Source: Aspidiotus rigidus (taxonomy: Eukaryota; Arthropoda; Insecta; Hemiptera; Diaspididae). From it: a DNA stretch of 64,000 nucleotides. Position numbers and translations under genes: made by a program. How positions within the stretch are numbered: position 1 is the stretch's first letter; the number at the start of each line of letters is the position of its first letter. The notes beneath the pieces were generated by a model, which was not told where the DNA came from, did not search any database, and saw nothing but the letters and a program-made list of their open reading frames with translations. The stretch lies in NCBI GenBank assembly GCA_035079385.1, contig JAVHKY010000008.1, positions 4,882,001 through 4,946,000 of the forward strand, in the 5' to 3' direction. This document shows positions 36,316 through 49,311 of the stretch, piece after piece.

Positions 36316-36829
36316 TTATCAATCGACTTTGCATCCTTGAAAATAAGTTAAATTCAGTGGGTAGATACATGCACAGGATTGCCAAGGCTTTTAGAGCAGC
36401 CTAGCCGATTTTGAAAGCTCAAGGCCGCTTGCCACTTTTGAGTACCAAAAAGCCGCTTAAAAAGATTACCCAAAAAGGCGTGTATTGTGACTAAAAATAG
36501 TTCAAGAGATTTTTAAATTAATGTGCTGGCAAATTTTCATGAACCTAATTCTACTACTGGTAATTATCTAATCTTATAGAAAAAGGTGGAATCTATAATC
36601 CTAAGTTCATATTGTGACATTGTGTGACATACAACCATCAGTTGACAAAAAGAAAGAAAAAAAAAGTCTTCGGCCGTTTTTCAATGTTTGTTGAGAACTT
36701 GGCAACACTGTACACGCACAATAAGCACGTGCTCGCGGTGCAAAATTTTGTCTCCAAGCGTGGTCCAGAAGGGCGCAATTCATCCCAAACTCAGAAATCT
36801 TAAATCCGACACTGCTTAAATTCCAATCA

Positions 36830-37330
36830 TTTTTGATTGATTTACGGTGTGAATTAAAAGGAACTCATTCGGAGATCAATCGAAGTCGGTACTAATGGTC
36901 AATAAGGGGTCGGATTTGACGTGAAATCGACGCGTCAATCTGGGGTTGATATGGATAGGGTCAGCTGACAATTTTGGTCGATTTCAAAATACTTTTGTGA
37001 CCTTCTACTTAACCAAAGATCGACTGTGGATCGAACTTGATGTGTGATCGATTTGGAATTGATTGAGAAACTAGATTATAATAACAAATCCCATTTCGAC
37101 TTACCTTTTCAGTCAACTATCACGGCTGTTTATAGTCTACTCTTTGTAGACGTCAAACAGGAGTTAAAATCAGGTCGCCATTTTGAATTTTTTTATCCGA
37201 TGTCAACGTAGCGTCGAAATAGAATTTTAGATCGCAATATCTCTTACGACTTCTTTTCTCCTCGGCACTGCTGATTTAGCTTTAAAATCGTAGGTACCTA
37301 AGTGGATTTGACGTCAAGTTTGGGTCGAAA
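36830..37330. repeat. TCGA-rich satellite block in slou intron
   Basis: Words such as GAAATCGACG, GGTCGATTTC and AAAGATCGACTG recur, as in the main satellite, with no clear unit. Confidence 0.45.
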
Positions 37331-38976
37331 TTGCTAGTGACTATGGATTGACTTCAGTGGCAGGCGTGCCTCTACGGGTAATCATTTTGGGAGGAAAGAT
37401 TATTTTACTGTCCGACAAATTTTTCTCTTTGCTCCGCTCAAAAAAAAACGTCAAAGAGCATAACTGAAGCCTTTTTTGGAGGTTACTTATTGCCTCTCTG
37501 AAAAACCGAGCTCGCAGTGGACATGGGGCCACTCGATAACCCCGACTTTACAATAGGTTCTCGAATAAACAACAATCAATACCAGAGCTTCCTATGCTTG
37601 TACTTACTTTATAAAAGATCCTGGTAGTTTCTACTCAGCATGAAACAGAAATTTCTCCCGATTTCTCACCAGTGGTGTTTCTGGAATATATTGGAAACCT
37701 TTTCAAGGAAATCTCCTGCAAACATATGTAATCGCTCCGGTTTGAATCGTACCTAGTTCCCAGATTGCAAAAATATTGAGTTCGAGTCGCTATGAAGCTC
37801 TTATAGCATTCCATATTGCATACCTATTCTCCTACGTATCATCAACCTGGATCTTAACGTTGACTGTTATTCCAGCGAGTTCGCCGTAAGATCAATGTTA
37901 GAAACACTACCACATTTATGACTTTTATAAGAAAATAAAACCTAGTAATTGTAACTAGACCAGAATAAAGGTTCTCCTGCTTATTTAAATAATCTTAAGA
38001 GAAACGTTCACCTCAGCAACTCAAGTTGTGCACTCATCCATTGTTACTGTGACCATTTAAGAAAGGCCCCGTGAGACCAGAGAGCTGGAACTGTGACTAT
38101 TATGACGCCATTTATTTTGTCCTAACTATATGACCTCTTTCCTCCACCTATGATGGAGTCTTGAATCTCTCTGACTCTTGCTTCACTTTCACATATTGTA
38201 GGTACTCGACTATTTTCCCGTTTTACGCTACATCCTATATACGTACAATTTGTGCGCTCTACGAGGTAAAGATCAAGTAAAAGCGATCTTTTAGCACTAT
38301 AAATTTTACCGAAAATCCTCCAGGTACCTCAATTATTTTTCAAATTATCGAGTTAAACTAACACAGCTTCCTTCCCGCTCCGCGGCTAAAGTCGAGCCCA
38401 TAAATACGTAATAGAAAATACCATTTAAAGCCGTCCGAGATGATTGCGCGGAAATTTAAATCAAACCGCCGCTTCTCAAATATTGTCGCAACTTTACCGT
38501 CGAGTGCGCGCCTGTAGCAAATATTTCCACGTGTAATCTAGCCGTACCATGTTGTTTTCTTCCCTACAGTAAGTTAAGTAAACAAATCGCGAATAAAAGA
38601 TTGGCTGACGAAATTCCCCTAATGTAGTTTATTGCTCTTGTTTGCTTTACAAGCATTAACCTGCAATGTTACCATAGAAACCTTTAATTTCCAGCTATAT
38701 ACGTTGTTTGCAAAACTTGGAAAATATGGAGCTTGAACGAAATTTAAGTGGGCTAAAAAGTTTAAAGCGGTAGGTTATATCGTATTAAAAATTTGATGTT
38801 GCGATGAGCGCGGCGGCCGTATCGATGCGCCACAAAAGATTAAAAGCCACGTCGATTTTATTCCTATACTTAAGAAATTAACACACCGACTGAACAATAA
38901 ATTCGCCATCTTGTAAAGCAAATAACTTTTAAAGATGAAAGCGCGCGTACATATCCGTGATGTTCTAATGAAGTAA

Positions 38977-39603
<627 letters not shown>

Positions 39604-41380
39604 AGTCAAACGTTGTGAATTGTTTTCGTTTTTCTGTTTTTTTTTCTCTCTTTTTATCCCCCTCATTTTGTTATTCGTCTATCTTTATTTTTTATATTCA
39701 TTTCACTTCGTTACAGGAAGAGGGTTGCGAATTGTAGACCTCAAGCTTGATTCTGAATAACTGTCAATCTAGGCACAATTATTGGAGTACGATAATCATC
39801 AAAACTTTAGCTCGAAATCTATCAGCCGACTTTTTGGCAACTTTCTTGATTGAAAAGGTGAGAGATGTACTTTTTAAATTTTTTTTTGAGGAATGCGAGT
39901 GCGAGTAATCAAATGACTTTCGAAAATTTAATTATACTGGAAGTTTTAGGCCAAAAATTTGTGCAATGGGAGACTTACACTTTACCACTGCCATCTTCAG
40001 ACCATGAAGGTCAAAGCAAAGAATTGACCGTGTGTTTCATACCTCTCTGTTTGAATTTTATCTACCTGCTACCCCTTTGAGGGCAAAGATCAGTAGACCA
40101 ATAGCTCGAATTCATGGCGCGGCGCACTGTAAGATATTTCGAAAAAAGAGAAGAGCACACTGGAGAGAAGTTTTAAGAAAGAAACCAAACGCAGAGCCGA
40201 CATGAAGCAACTTGCTAACGACTTAAAGCATTTAAACGCTGCAAAACAGGCAACCTTTGCGTTGGTCATGAACGAGGAAAAAAATATTCTTTCCATTAAA
40301 TATAGGAGGATATAATTTTGGTAATTAGCAATTTATGAGGTCAGTCGCGACCCTCCGTCCTTAATCCATTTATCACGGAAGAGAGAGGATCATGAGATGG
40401 CTTATCTAGTACTCGTACATTGTATTAATAGTTCATCGATGAATCTTATAAACAATACCATAACATGTAAAAGCCCATGTAAATGAATATTATACCTTTT
40501 CTATGTACAGTAAAAATAGTTTCTCATTTTTTTGTGAATTTTACAGAGAAGTGGAGGAACATACGTTTGGACGATTCACTCACAGCTTGAATATCAAAAT
40601 TTCTGTAGAACTTTTTCCTGCATACAGCTCGAAGGCCAAAAGTCGCATACCCAAGTTCCTCCTTTTTCTTGTTGATGATTGTACGTAGTTCAATATTTTT
40701 ACATCCACAAACTTTCAAAATTTCGGACTCCCTAACTTCTGTTAGAGAAACCCACTGCCATTAATTAACTATTCTGCGTTAATAGAGGAGAGCAAAGAAA
40801 TTATTTTGTAGGCGAGCTCGAAATTTAATGGAGTCCCACATCTATAGGATGAAATCTTTTCAAATCCTACATCCATACATAAAGGTTTAAAACGTAATAT
40901 TTTCCAAGTGCCATTCCTTAGAGTACAGAATGTTTCTAACAGAAATTCTGCGTTCAAACTTTCTCCAAATCTCACGTCGGTATTTTCCAAGTTCCACAGC
41001 CGTAGAGCTTCCAAATTCTATTCAGTCCCAAATCTATAGAGGATTGAAGCGAAATATTTTCCTCTCAGGAATTCGGAGGTAGCGGACAAAATTTCTCCGA
41101 GCCTTACATCTATAAGGATTCCAAGTTCAAAATTTCTCCAATACATCTATAGAGGTTCAAAAAGCGATGTAACTCAGTTGTTCCACTGCTTATATATATA
41201 TGACTCAATGTATAGAAATTCATCATAGAAAATCCGTTTCACAGGTTTGAAAGTTTTTTTTTGTTGCTGCTCGCTGTTTGGGATTTCTTTTGGGAAAATA
41301 GCATAAGACAAATGAAGGGACTCGAAGAAATTTCGACTTCGGACCTGTTCAGGCCGATCATCTGCATCGTCAAAACTAAA
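39604..41380. other. slou 3' flank and unassigned sequence
   Basis: 39640-39720 is T-rich and probably 3' UTR. No AATAAA is close; an ATTAAA at about 40296 is uncertain. 40800-41170 holds degenerate AAAATTTCTCCAAG, CCCACATCTATA and GAGCTC words that look like worn copies of the 45-bp unit family. No other gene. Confidence 0.4.
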
Positions 41381-41389
41381 AACGGCAGC

Positions 41390-41545
41390 AGGGTAATTTC
41401 CATTTAAATGTTCAGTGAGTAATTCAAAAAACTTGGAAACGAAGCAATGAACGAAATTGGTAGAACGTAAAATTTTCTAGAAATTATATTCACTCATAAA
41501 AAAGGATAGGTCAATTAGAGGGAGCCTTCTGATTTATCAACGGCT
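41390..41545. repeat. Left direct repeat flanking the LINE remnant
   Basis: Shares TAATTTCCATTTAAATG, AAGCAATGAA, AAATTGGTAG, AATTTTCTAG and GGTCAATT in order with 43625-43800. Diverged. Confidence 0.6.
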
Positions 41546-41549
41546 AAAA

Positions 41550-43620
41550 TAGCTGTTGACCATCCTGAGCAGGTATGTGGACAAGTCTGTGTCCATGAAG
41601 GCTTCCAGTATCCTCTCTCAAGGAATCAAATTAAGCGCATTCTGTAAGTCAAAGCAGAAGGCTGCACAAAACTGACACGTATCTATTGCTGATTCAACTA
41701 TGCTCTTCAGCCCGATTCCACCATCTGATGTACAGCGTCTGGTTTGGAAACCGTGCTGACTACTTGAGATTGTAACTTGTTCCCTCAGATAGCTCTTACG
41801 TGAATTGGTTATCACTTTCCCTGAGAAATTTCCCACATTGTCTAGCCGACAAAGTGGTAGACCAGGTAGTTTATCCTTCTCCAGATGGGGAACAGTTCCC
41901 CAGTCACTGAAGCACTGAATATCTTAACAAGCAGTGCCGGGTCAACTGAATGTATTGCGCTCCGACTGGATTTGGGATTTTATCCGGGCCCAGACTGCTG
42001 CATCCAGGAAGGATATACTCACTATTGGTAGTAGCTGCTGTGGGAACAAGCTGTCAATGATTTGCTCCACAACATCTGTCTCCAGGCCCGAGAGGCCCCT
42101 CAACTTATTGAGTACCATCTTATAGGGCTTACCAAATGGGTCTACCTCTACCATCTTATATAGCTCTTTCCATGCAGCACTCTTGCTGTCTTTAATATTT
42201 TTTTTAGCCTCTTACAAGCGAGCTTGTACTCAGGTGAAACCACTTGCACCTCTTTGCGGCCTCTGCTAAGCTGGTATATCAGGCGCTGATAATTGCATTC
42301 TTTTCTTAACTCGGCAATATTATTGGTCTACCAATAAACGACTCTCCTCTTCCTTAGAGGACCTCGCCTGGGCATGGCTGCGTTGTGTGCTTTGGTGACA
42401 GTCTTTATCATCCTCTCTGTTGCCACCTCTGCATTTATATTTTGCTCTTGCTCTTGGTCCAATGTAAGAGCAAGAAGGTTGCCTTTAGATAGTCAGTATT
42501 CAACTTCCTGACTGCCCATTTTCTTGTCAGCTTTTGTGGAGTAGCAACCTAAACTTCCTGGTGGGTGGAAAAGTTGATGTACCAATGGTCGCCCCTAGAA
42601 AGAACTTAATCCAGTAGTGCTCAGCGTTCTATTCATCGGGCTAGGCTCTTTGAGGTAAGGGTGACATCCATAACCTTGATACACTCGGGTAGGAATGTTG
42701 CCCACATTGAGCATTTCCAGTCCCTTACAAGCAATCCATTCCCCCAAGGCATATCCATGGTAGTCATTCCAATTAGCATATCATTCTTCTGATCAGGTAT
42801 TAAAGTCGCCAGCTACAACAAATTTCTCACCTTACTAGCTGGAAAGGCTTTCTTCCAAATTGTTTATAAAGTCTCTAAACTCCAGTGAGCGGCAATTTGG
42901 TAAGAAGCAGCATTTGTAGACAACCCAATGGGCCATCTTTAAAGCAACTACTTTACCCTTTCATAACCTCTCCTGGAGCAATTGGACCCTCTGGGCAAAC
43001 ACTAATGGCTGTCAAACTAGTATAGAGTCTATATACCATAATTGTACTTCTGTTATGCTGTAGTATTTCCTTCTTAGCTACAAACTGCTATAGACCTTGC
43101 GCAGCATTACAATTTTCCAGATCCTATAGGAACTTGGGTGGGCCAATCATTGGGATGCTGTTGCTCCTTTTCTGCTACTTCTACGACCTTGGATAGAGGG
43201 CTCTGCAGCTTTTACGCAGCCTTTGCTATTGGCCATCTACCCTGCATTGTGACTATTTTCTCGACTGCATAATGGGAACTTGGGTCCGGCTGGCAGTCCT
43301 CTATCAGATGACTTTCTTCGCTACATCTATAGCAGCCACTACCAACAGCTTTCCCTTGACAAACTGCGGCAATATACCCTTGACAGAGACACTTGAAGCA
43401 GAGTGGAGGTCAGCATCCTTTTTCGCTAGTGAGGTTGCCTTGCAGATGCTCCATCAAATCTGGGTTATCGGCAGCAAGGGGGGGTTACCTCTTCTTCAGC
43501 AGTTGCAGATGCTGTTGGGTCCTCTTGTCCTGTGGCCTGCTCCATTACAGAGTGTGAAGGTGAGCTGGATGGGTAGGCTACTCTAAGCTGCTTATCATCT
43601 GGCATCTATTCCCATAGTAA
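41550..43620 (-). pseudogene. Non-LTR retrotransposon (R1/Jockey-like LINE) remnant: gag knuckles, endonuclease, reverse transcriptase
   Basis: On the minus strand, 5' to 3'. Two gag zinc knuckles: CFKCLCQGYIAAVC at 43359-43400 (histidine changed to tyrosine) and CYRCSEESHLIEDC at 43293-43334 (perfect C-x2-C-x4-H-x4-C). Then the endonuclease, with FVVAGDFN at about 42800-42823 and GEWIACKGLEMLNVG about 42690-42750. Then the RT lead-in DPFGKPYKMVLNKLRG (41942-42154) and RT core SSSQHGFQTRR then CFDLQNALNLIP (41618-41836). Stops and frameshifts are frequent, so it is dead. The order gag-endonuclease-RT and the pre-RT motif favour the R1 or Jockey groups; the clade is uncertain. Two diverged direct repeats enclose it. 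Confidence 0.8.
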
Positions 43621-43624
43621 CAAT

Positions 43625-43800
43625 TGTCAACCCTAAAAACAGGAGCAGAACAATAATTTCCATTTAAATGTGAGTTATCTTAAAATGACCTAAGAACAAA
43701 GCAATGAATAAAATTTGTAGGGTGAGGGCGTACAATTTTCTAGGAATTGCCTTCTCTTGTAAAAAGTGATTTAGGTCAATTTGAGGGAATCTTCCACCCA
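43625..43800. repeat. Right direct repeat flanking the LINE remnant
   Basis: Counterpart of 41390-41545, in the same orientation, 2.2 kb apart. Too long to be a target duplication. It may be part of an older repeated element into which the LINE inserted. Confidence 0.6.
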
Positions 43801-44299
43801 TCACTTGCATTGTCCATCAATTTTCCTATTTTAGTTGTGCGTAATACTCGCGGTCAAATACTTGAGAAGTGGGATTAAAACAATTCTATTATCATAAGCT
43901 GTATCAGGAGTGGATTTTCATAATTTTTGAACTAAGATTGAGTTTAAGATACATATAGTAAAATGATTTGAGGTTGGAGGCTGGAGGCAGGGTGTTTTTA
44001 GGGAATGAGTAAGCATGTCGCTATATTTTTTTAAGCCCAATTGATCACAGCAACATTTAAACAGGGGTCTGTGTTGGTGCCGAGACTGGGACTACTCATG
44101 GAAAAACTGTTCCAGAAAACCCCCGTGGTTCTTCAAGTGAAACTGCTCTTGAAAATCCCATTACAAAAACCAACGCGCAGTTTTCTGAGTGGGACTACTA
44201 TTGGAAAAACCGTAAAGGTTTTATCACTGTGACGTCATCAATTGAAAAGATATGCCATTGATGATGTTATGAAGAAGAACTTTGGCCTCTTTCGAGACT

Positions 44300-44530
44300 T
44301 AGAAACATGATGGCTTCCCTAACAAAGTCAAACGAGGAATTGAAAGACGTAATATTTTATTATTATCTGACCAGTTTTGAATTCACTCCGTTTTATTATC
44401 GAGTTCTTGTCTTAATTTGATGATGGCTGTATTGGGAATTGAATTCACAATTGGAGTCTCATAGAGCCTGTGTTCCCTCGTACCTATAGAACAGGGTCTC
44501 CGCTCTTCTCAATCAACGCTGTTCATGGAT
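44300..44530. repeat. Worn end module of the inverted-repeat family
   Basis: GATGGCTTCCCTAACAAAGT then CAAACGAGGAA (44312-44343) and a degenerate CCTGTGTTCC...GAACAGGGTC (44467-44494) are diverged forms of the right end module, here reverse-oriented like 4460-4530. Confidence 0.45.
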
Positions 44531-44639
44531 CTCTAATCTGTCTGAGTCCCTTCCTCACGTATTGCTCGAAAGTTTAAATTTGTCCAAGTCTCCTCCTTGT
44601 ATAAATAGCAGCTAAATCTAAATTTTTCAAGTCCCTCAC

Positions 44640-44830
44640 ATGATGTATCTCCCGCGTGCTTCATATCTGCCTGTACAAAATATGGTTTTCTACAGCCTAG
44701 AATAATAAAGTCTACTATTAGATGATAATACAAGAAAGTGTAGGTTGCGTGAGTCATCAAAAGGGGCAAAAATTGAATCTAAACATGATACCTGCAGACA
44801 ACTGTTATAGGCTACCCTTTTAACTCCAGG
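44640..44830. repeat. Fragment of the palindromic block family
   Basis: TCTACAGCCTAGAATAAT, GGTTGCGTGAGTCATCAAAA and TGATACCTGCAGACAACTGT match 46020-46160 in the same orientation with moderate divergence. No inverted partner is present, so this is half of a palindrome. Confidence 0.6.
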
Positions 44831-45610
44831 TAGTTTTTATTTCCATTCTTTCGAAACAATTCCCAATAAAAATCGTATATTGAGTGATTTAAAATAATAT
44901 ATCTGGAGTTAAGAATAAATGAATCATGCAGAGCACGATTTTTAATGGGAATTCACTCGATTTTTAATGGGAATTCACTCGGAAAATAGAGGCGTATACC
45001 CTTTTAACTCCAAATCACACAATGTATGATTTTTATTGGGAATTTACCCAAAAAAAGGACGTGAATTAAAAGGGTATAGGAACCCTTCAGGTTCAGATTC
45101 AATTCTTACCCCTTTTGATTCACTCAGGTAACCCACCCTTTGTGATATGCAGAGCCCGGATTTTTCAGCACTAAAAATGAAAAGTTTCTGCACTTAATGT
45201 TGCAATTTCGGCATTATTCGGCATTTGAAAAAAAAAAAAAAAAAAAAAAGCGTTTTTAGTGCTTTTACAAATTCACGATCAGAATTATTAAATTTAGGAC
45301 CAAAATTACGTGATTTTGACCGAAGTAAACGATTTTCGGGGATTAAATTAAAAATCCTAGCAATTTTTAAATCAAAATTTTTAATTTTTCCACTTTGATC
45401 TAAAAATAATATTTTCAAAAAAACTGTCCAATTTTCATCAAAATTGCTGAACTTTAAGAGAAAGTAAGCAAATTTTGTCCGAAATTTTATACTTTTAAAC
45501 GACATAAATAACAAAAAATGGTCATTTTCGGCCTTATTCGGCTGGTTTTTGGCATTTATTCTATTTTCGGCAAAATTAATTGTTTTCCCTAGCCTACTAC
45601 CTCTGATTTT

Positions 45611-47175
45611 AACAGGGAACCTGTTTTATGGGGGGCTATTTGAGAAATCTGGCGTGCGCCGTCCGCCGTCCAGCGAAAAACTTAGAAAAATTTCGACTCT
45701 CGAGAATATATGATAGGAGGGGGACTTGGAAAAATTTCGACTCTCGAGTCATATATGATAGGAGAGGGACTTGGAAAAATTTCGACTCTCGAGCTATCAT
45801 ATTATTACATAGCTGGAGATTCGAGAAAAATTTAGACTCTCAAACTATATTATACTAGGCTTATAGTGGTATGGGTTAAATATGCTGTTTAAAGGTGAAA
45901 ATGGATACCGTTTTATCTCCATAATTGAAAAGGTAATATGTCCATTTTCACCTTTAAAAAAATATATTTTACACATACAGGCTGCTGACACACTCACACA
46001 AGTACACAACAAAATATTACTTTCAACAGCCTGCAACAATAGAGTCTACTACTGAATGATATTATAAGTAAGTATGGGTTGCGTGAGTGAATCAAAAAGG
46101 GTAAAAATTGAATCTGAACATGATACCTGCAGAGAATTGTTAGTTCGCACCCTTTTAATCCTATATTTTATTGTGTGTTTGTGTGAGTGTGTCAGCAACC
46201 TGTCTGTGTAAAATATGCTATTTTCCAATTCAATAGTTGAATCAACTCATTGGTCATTACTACGTTTTATCCTCAGAATAAGGTATCATGTCCATTTTCA
46301 CCTTTTAAAAAGCATATTCTACACATACTGGCTGCTGACACACTCAGACAAGCACACAATAAAATATGGGATTAAAAGGGTACCAACTAACAATTCTCTG
46401 CAGGTATCAAATTTAGATTCAATTTTTACCTTTTTGATTCACTCACGCAACCCATACTTACTTATAATATCATTTAGTAGTAGACTCTATGTTGCAGGCT
46501 TTTGAAAGTTATATTTTGTTGTGTACTTGTGTGAGTGTGTCAGCAACCTGTATGTGTAAAATACGCTTTTTAAAAGGTGAAAATGGACATGATACCTTCT
46601 TCTGAGGATAAAATGACCAATGAGTTGATTCAACTATTGATTTGGAAAATACCATATTTTACACAGACAGGTTGCTGACACACTCACACAAACACACAAT
46701 AAAATATAGGATTAAAAGGGTACGAACTAACAATTCTCTGCAGGTATCATGTTCAGATTCAATTTTTACCCTTTTTGATTCACTCACGCAACCCATAATA
46801 ACTTATATTATCATTCAGTAGTAGACTCTATTGTTGTAGGCTGTTGAAAGCTATATTAACAGGAAACCTGTTCTATGGGGGGCTTTTTGAGAAATTTGCC
46901 ATGTGCCATCTAACAAAAAACAGAAAAATTTCGACTCTCGACCCATGTATGATAGGAATTTTTCCAAGTCCCCCTTCTAAAATATATAGCTGGAGATTCG
47001 AGAAAAATTTAGACTCTCAAACCATATTAAATACTAGGCTTATAGTAGGTGTAGGCCCTCTTTATACTAGCTTCATCTAGGTCTAGGCTTCCTTGAATTC
47101 TCAATACCAAATCCCATATGACTCATAAAACAGATTCCCTGCGTTCCTCGCTTAACTTCGTTAAGGAAGCCGTCG
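45611..47175. mobile_element. Composite element X of the inverted-repeat family
   Basis: The left hairpin AACAGGGAACCTGTT at 45611-45625 follows TTTT and an end module (GGGGGGC, GAGAAAT, GCCGTCCGCCGTCC). Then come three 45-bp-type units. At about 45870, inside the GGCTTATAGT word, it switches to a palindromic block to about 46855, and a second element starts at once (hairpin 46858-46872). That one ends in the right module with CTTAACTTCGTTAAG (47151-47165) and GAAGCCGTCG (47166-47175). A second composite at 49959-51110 has the same order and the same internal junction. No transposase frame is seen. Confidence 0.65.
45875..46855. repeat. Large nested palindromic block in composite X
   Basis: The arms at about 45985-46260 and 46612-46855 are reverse complements with few differences. 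Inside, 46300-46365 and 46505-46570 form another inverted pair, and 45888-45905 pairs with 45940-45958 (GGTGAAAATGGA/TCCATTTTCACC). A GCTGACACACTCACACAA-type segment appears five times in alternating orientation. The DNA could fold into a cruciform of several hundred bases. Confidence 0.75.
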
Positions 47176-47179
47176 TTTT

Positions 47180-47480
47180 TTATTTATTTTTATTTACAGC
47201 GTTTGTTGACAACTACAAGAATGATGATACCAAACCCGTAGTCGTCCGCTCCATTGCTGGGCATACGCCTCACCGATTCTCCTCCACCTGTCTCTGTCTG
47301 TAGAGCTTCCCTGTTCCATGTTGTTCCCACCCTTCTCGTTATTTCGTCCCTCCATCTTATTCTAGGCCTCCCCCTCCCTCTTGAACCCTCGTACACTTGC
47401 CATTCTGTAGTTTTCTTTGACCATCTATCTTCCCCTCTTAAGATGTGCCCTGCGTACGAAGTATTTTAGGCATAAAAAAG
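47180..47480 (-). pseudogene. Non-LTR retrotransposon C-terminal fragment (GRPRxRW type)
   Basis: On the minus strand DRWSKKTTEWQVYEGSRG continues as GRGRPRIRWRDEI, then TTWNREALQ. This is the conserved tail of many insect LINE polyproteins (RW-x-KK-x-TEW...GRPR-x-RW-x-D). A one-base shift separates it from an upstream RRAHLK. It abuts the right end of composite X. It is a different LINE type from the remnant at 41.5-43.6 kb. Confidence 0.75.
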
Positions 47481-47489
47481 AAATACAAA

Positions 47490-49310
47490 ATCAGGAATAC
47501 AATAATCAGGGAAAAAACGGGAGTGGTGGACGTGGCATATAAAATTAAAAAATTGAAGTTCAAATACTACCTCTGATACGAACTCCTATTATCATTTTCA
47601 TGTTTTTCGGACGCACTAAAATGATTCGGCAAATGCCGAGGATTCCTGGCTCTGGTGATATCATTTAGCTGTAGGCTCTATTATTTTAGGCTGTAGAAAG
47701 TCATACTTGGTACAGCCGCAGCTAATGAGTGTGAAATATTCGTTTTACTTGAATACCTGCGGAGTGTTGTCCATTGGAAATATTGGTTTCCACACTTCAC
47801 TTGGGAGCTTTGGAATCCTAATCATTAAACATGAAATCCAACCGTCTCGAGACACACTTGTTTGGGAACAACTGTGGTAATGGCTTTGGTCGTACGTCGA
47901 GGCTAACTCGAGGTACATGAAAAGATCAAATAGAAAATTCTTTATCTTCATTTGTTTACACTCAGGATTGACCCAGACGTCACTAGGAATAACAAGCTCT
48001 TCAAATCTTCTAAAAATGTAAATGCCTACTTTTCTCTCCGACACGAGTACAATCACAACCAGTATTCGATATACCCTTAGTTTTACAAAGTTCTGTAAAC
48101 TGAAAATATGTTCCAGGACTCCCATCAAAACACGGCCTAAAATTTAAAAAAAAGGATAGGCCGACTAATTCCGCGTACGTATTTAGTTCGAGCTTCACTC
48201 TCTATCAACAAAAATGAAAATGTAAAAGGCCGAGGGTGATACAGAGGATTAAAAGAAAAATAAAACTTAGTCGCCGCGTCGAGGGTCCGTTTTAAGCAGC
48301 TTAAAACATTAGAATTCCATTAGGCGGTAAAACATCGCCTAAGGATGTATTTTAGATGGTTATGGCTACCGAAAATACGGAGTAGTCGTACTGTATTTAG
48401 TTTTGAACCACTTTTGCCTTACTTTATCATATTGATTGGGTAAATAAATGTTAATTGACGAGTAAATAGAAGTTTGTATCCAACAGCTTCGAATTATCAA
48501 CCGTCCGATGTAACAACGCAACGTTCATGACGCGCGAATCAGCGCTCACTGTGCACGCATACTGGCCATTAATGAGGAAGCAAAGATGAAACAGAGCGAA
48601 CAGATTATAGGACCGTAGACCTGGAAAATACCTGGAAGGTTGTTTCTAGCCCAAAAATGCAATTCTATTTCTACGAAGATTACAATGCACTTTCCCATCA
48701 CACTTTTTTCAAGGCGAGGAATATCGATAAGAAGTAAAGTATACTTGAGCTTAAACCAAGATGCAATATAAAAGTCAAACAATGTTTCAAAAGTTAGCTT
48801 ACTAGAGTACTTTTGAGTGTTACTCCGTCAACTGAAGAACAAGGATCCAAACATTAGTTTTTACTGTCCAACACTGCACTGTAATCTGATTGGCTACAAA
48901 AATCTCCTATGTGTTGCGTTTATATTGCTTGCTTCTAAGTTCCGTGCCATCCTTTTGGTCGATTCTATTAATCCTGTCTTGTCTAATCACCAGGATAAAT
49001 AATCTTTTGCGGTCAAACGTGATTACATCGTTCAACAGACTAACGTCCCGGGGGCCCCTCTTTACCTCTACAATATCAATCTCTTCACTGTTTTCTTTTC
49101 TTCATGCAGTTCTCTACATGTTCCATTACAAACATTCCTTCCTTATTGTGCGCATTGGTTGCCAATCAGTTAATCCCTATCTTTTTTTCCCCCTTGATGT
49201 TTTATTGCACCTTCTTCCAATATCGAACTTTCTACCGGTTGTATCAACGTAGATACCTTTGCACTGCTTGTAACTGTGCTTGTACTCTCCGCCAAAGCTT
49301 CTCCTGTCCT
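47490..49310. other. Unassigned sequence
   Basis: No gene recognised. A 127-codon minus-strand frame (47745-48128) has no known motif and could be chance. 47655-47740 contains a short worn piece of the palindromic block family (AGGCTCTATTATTTTAGGCTG). Confidence 0.4.
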
Positions 49311-49311
49311 A

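Noticed and set aside
43272..43586. 104-codon plus-strand frame in the LINE
   Set aside because: It is the antisense shadow of the LINE gag zinc-knuckle region, which is clear on the minus strand.
47745..48128. 127-codon minus-strand frame
   Set aside because: Composition is ordinary, with no motif and no splice context; could be chance in this stretch.
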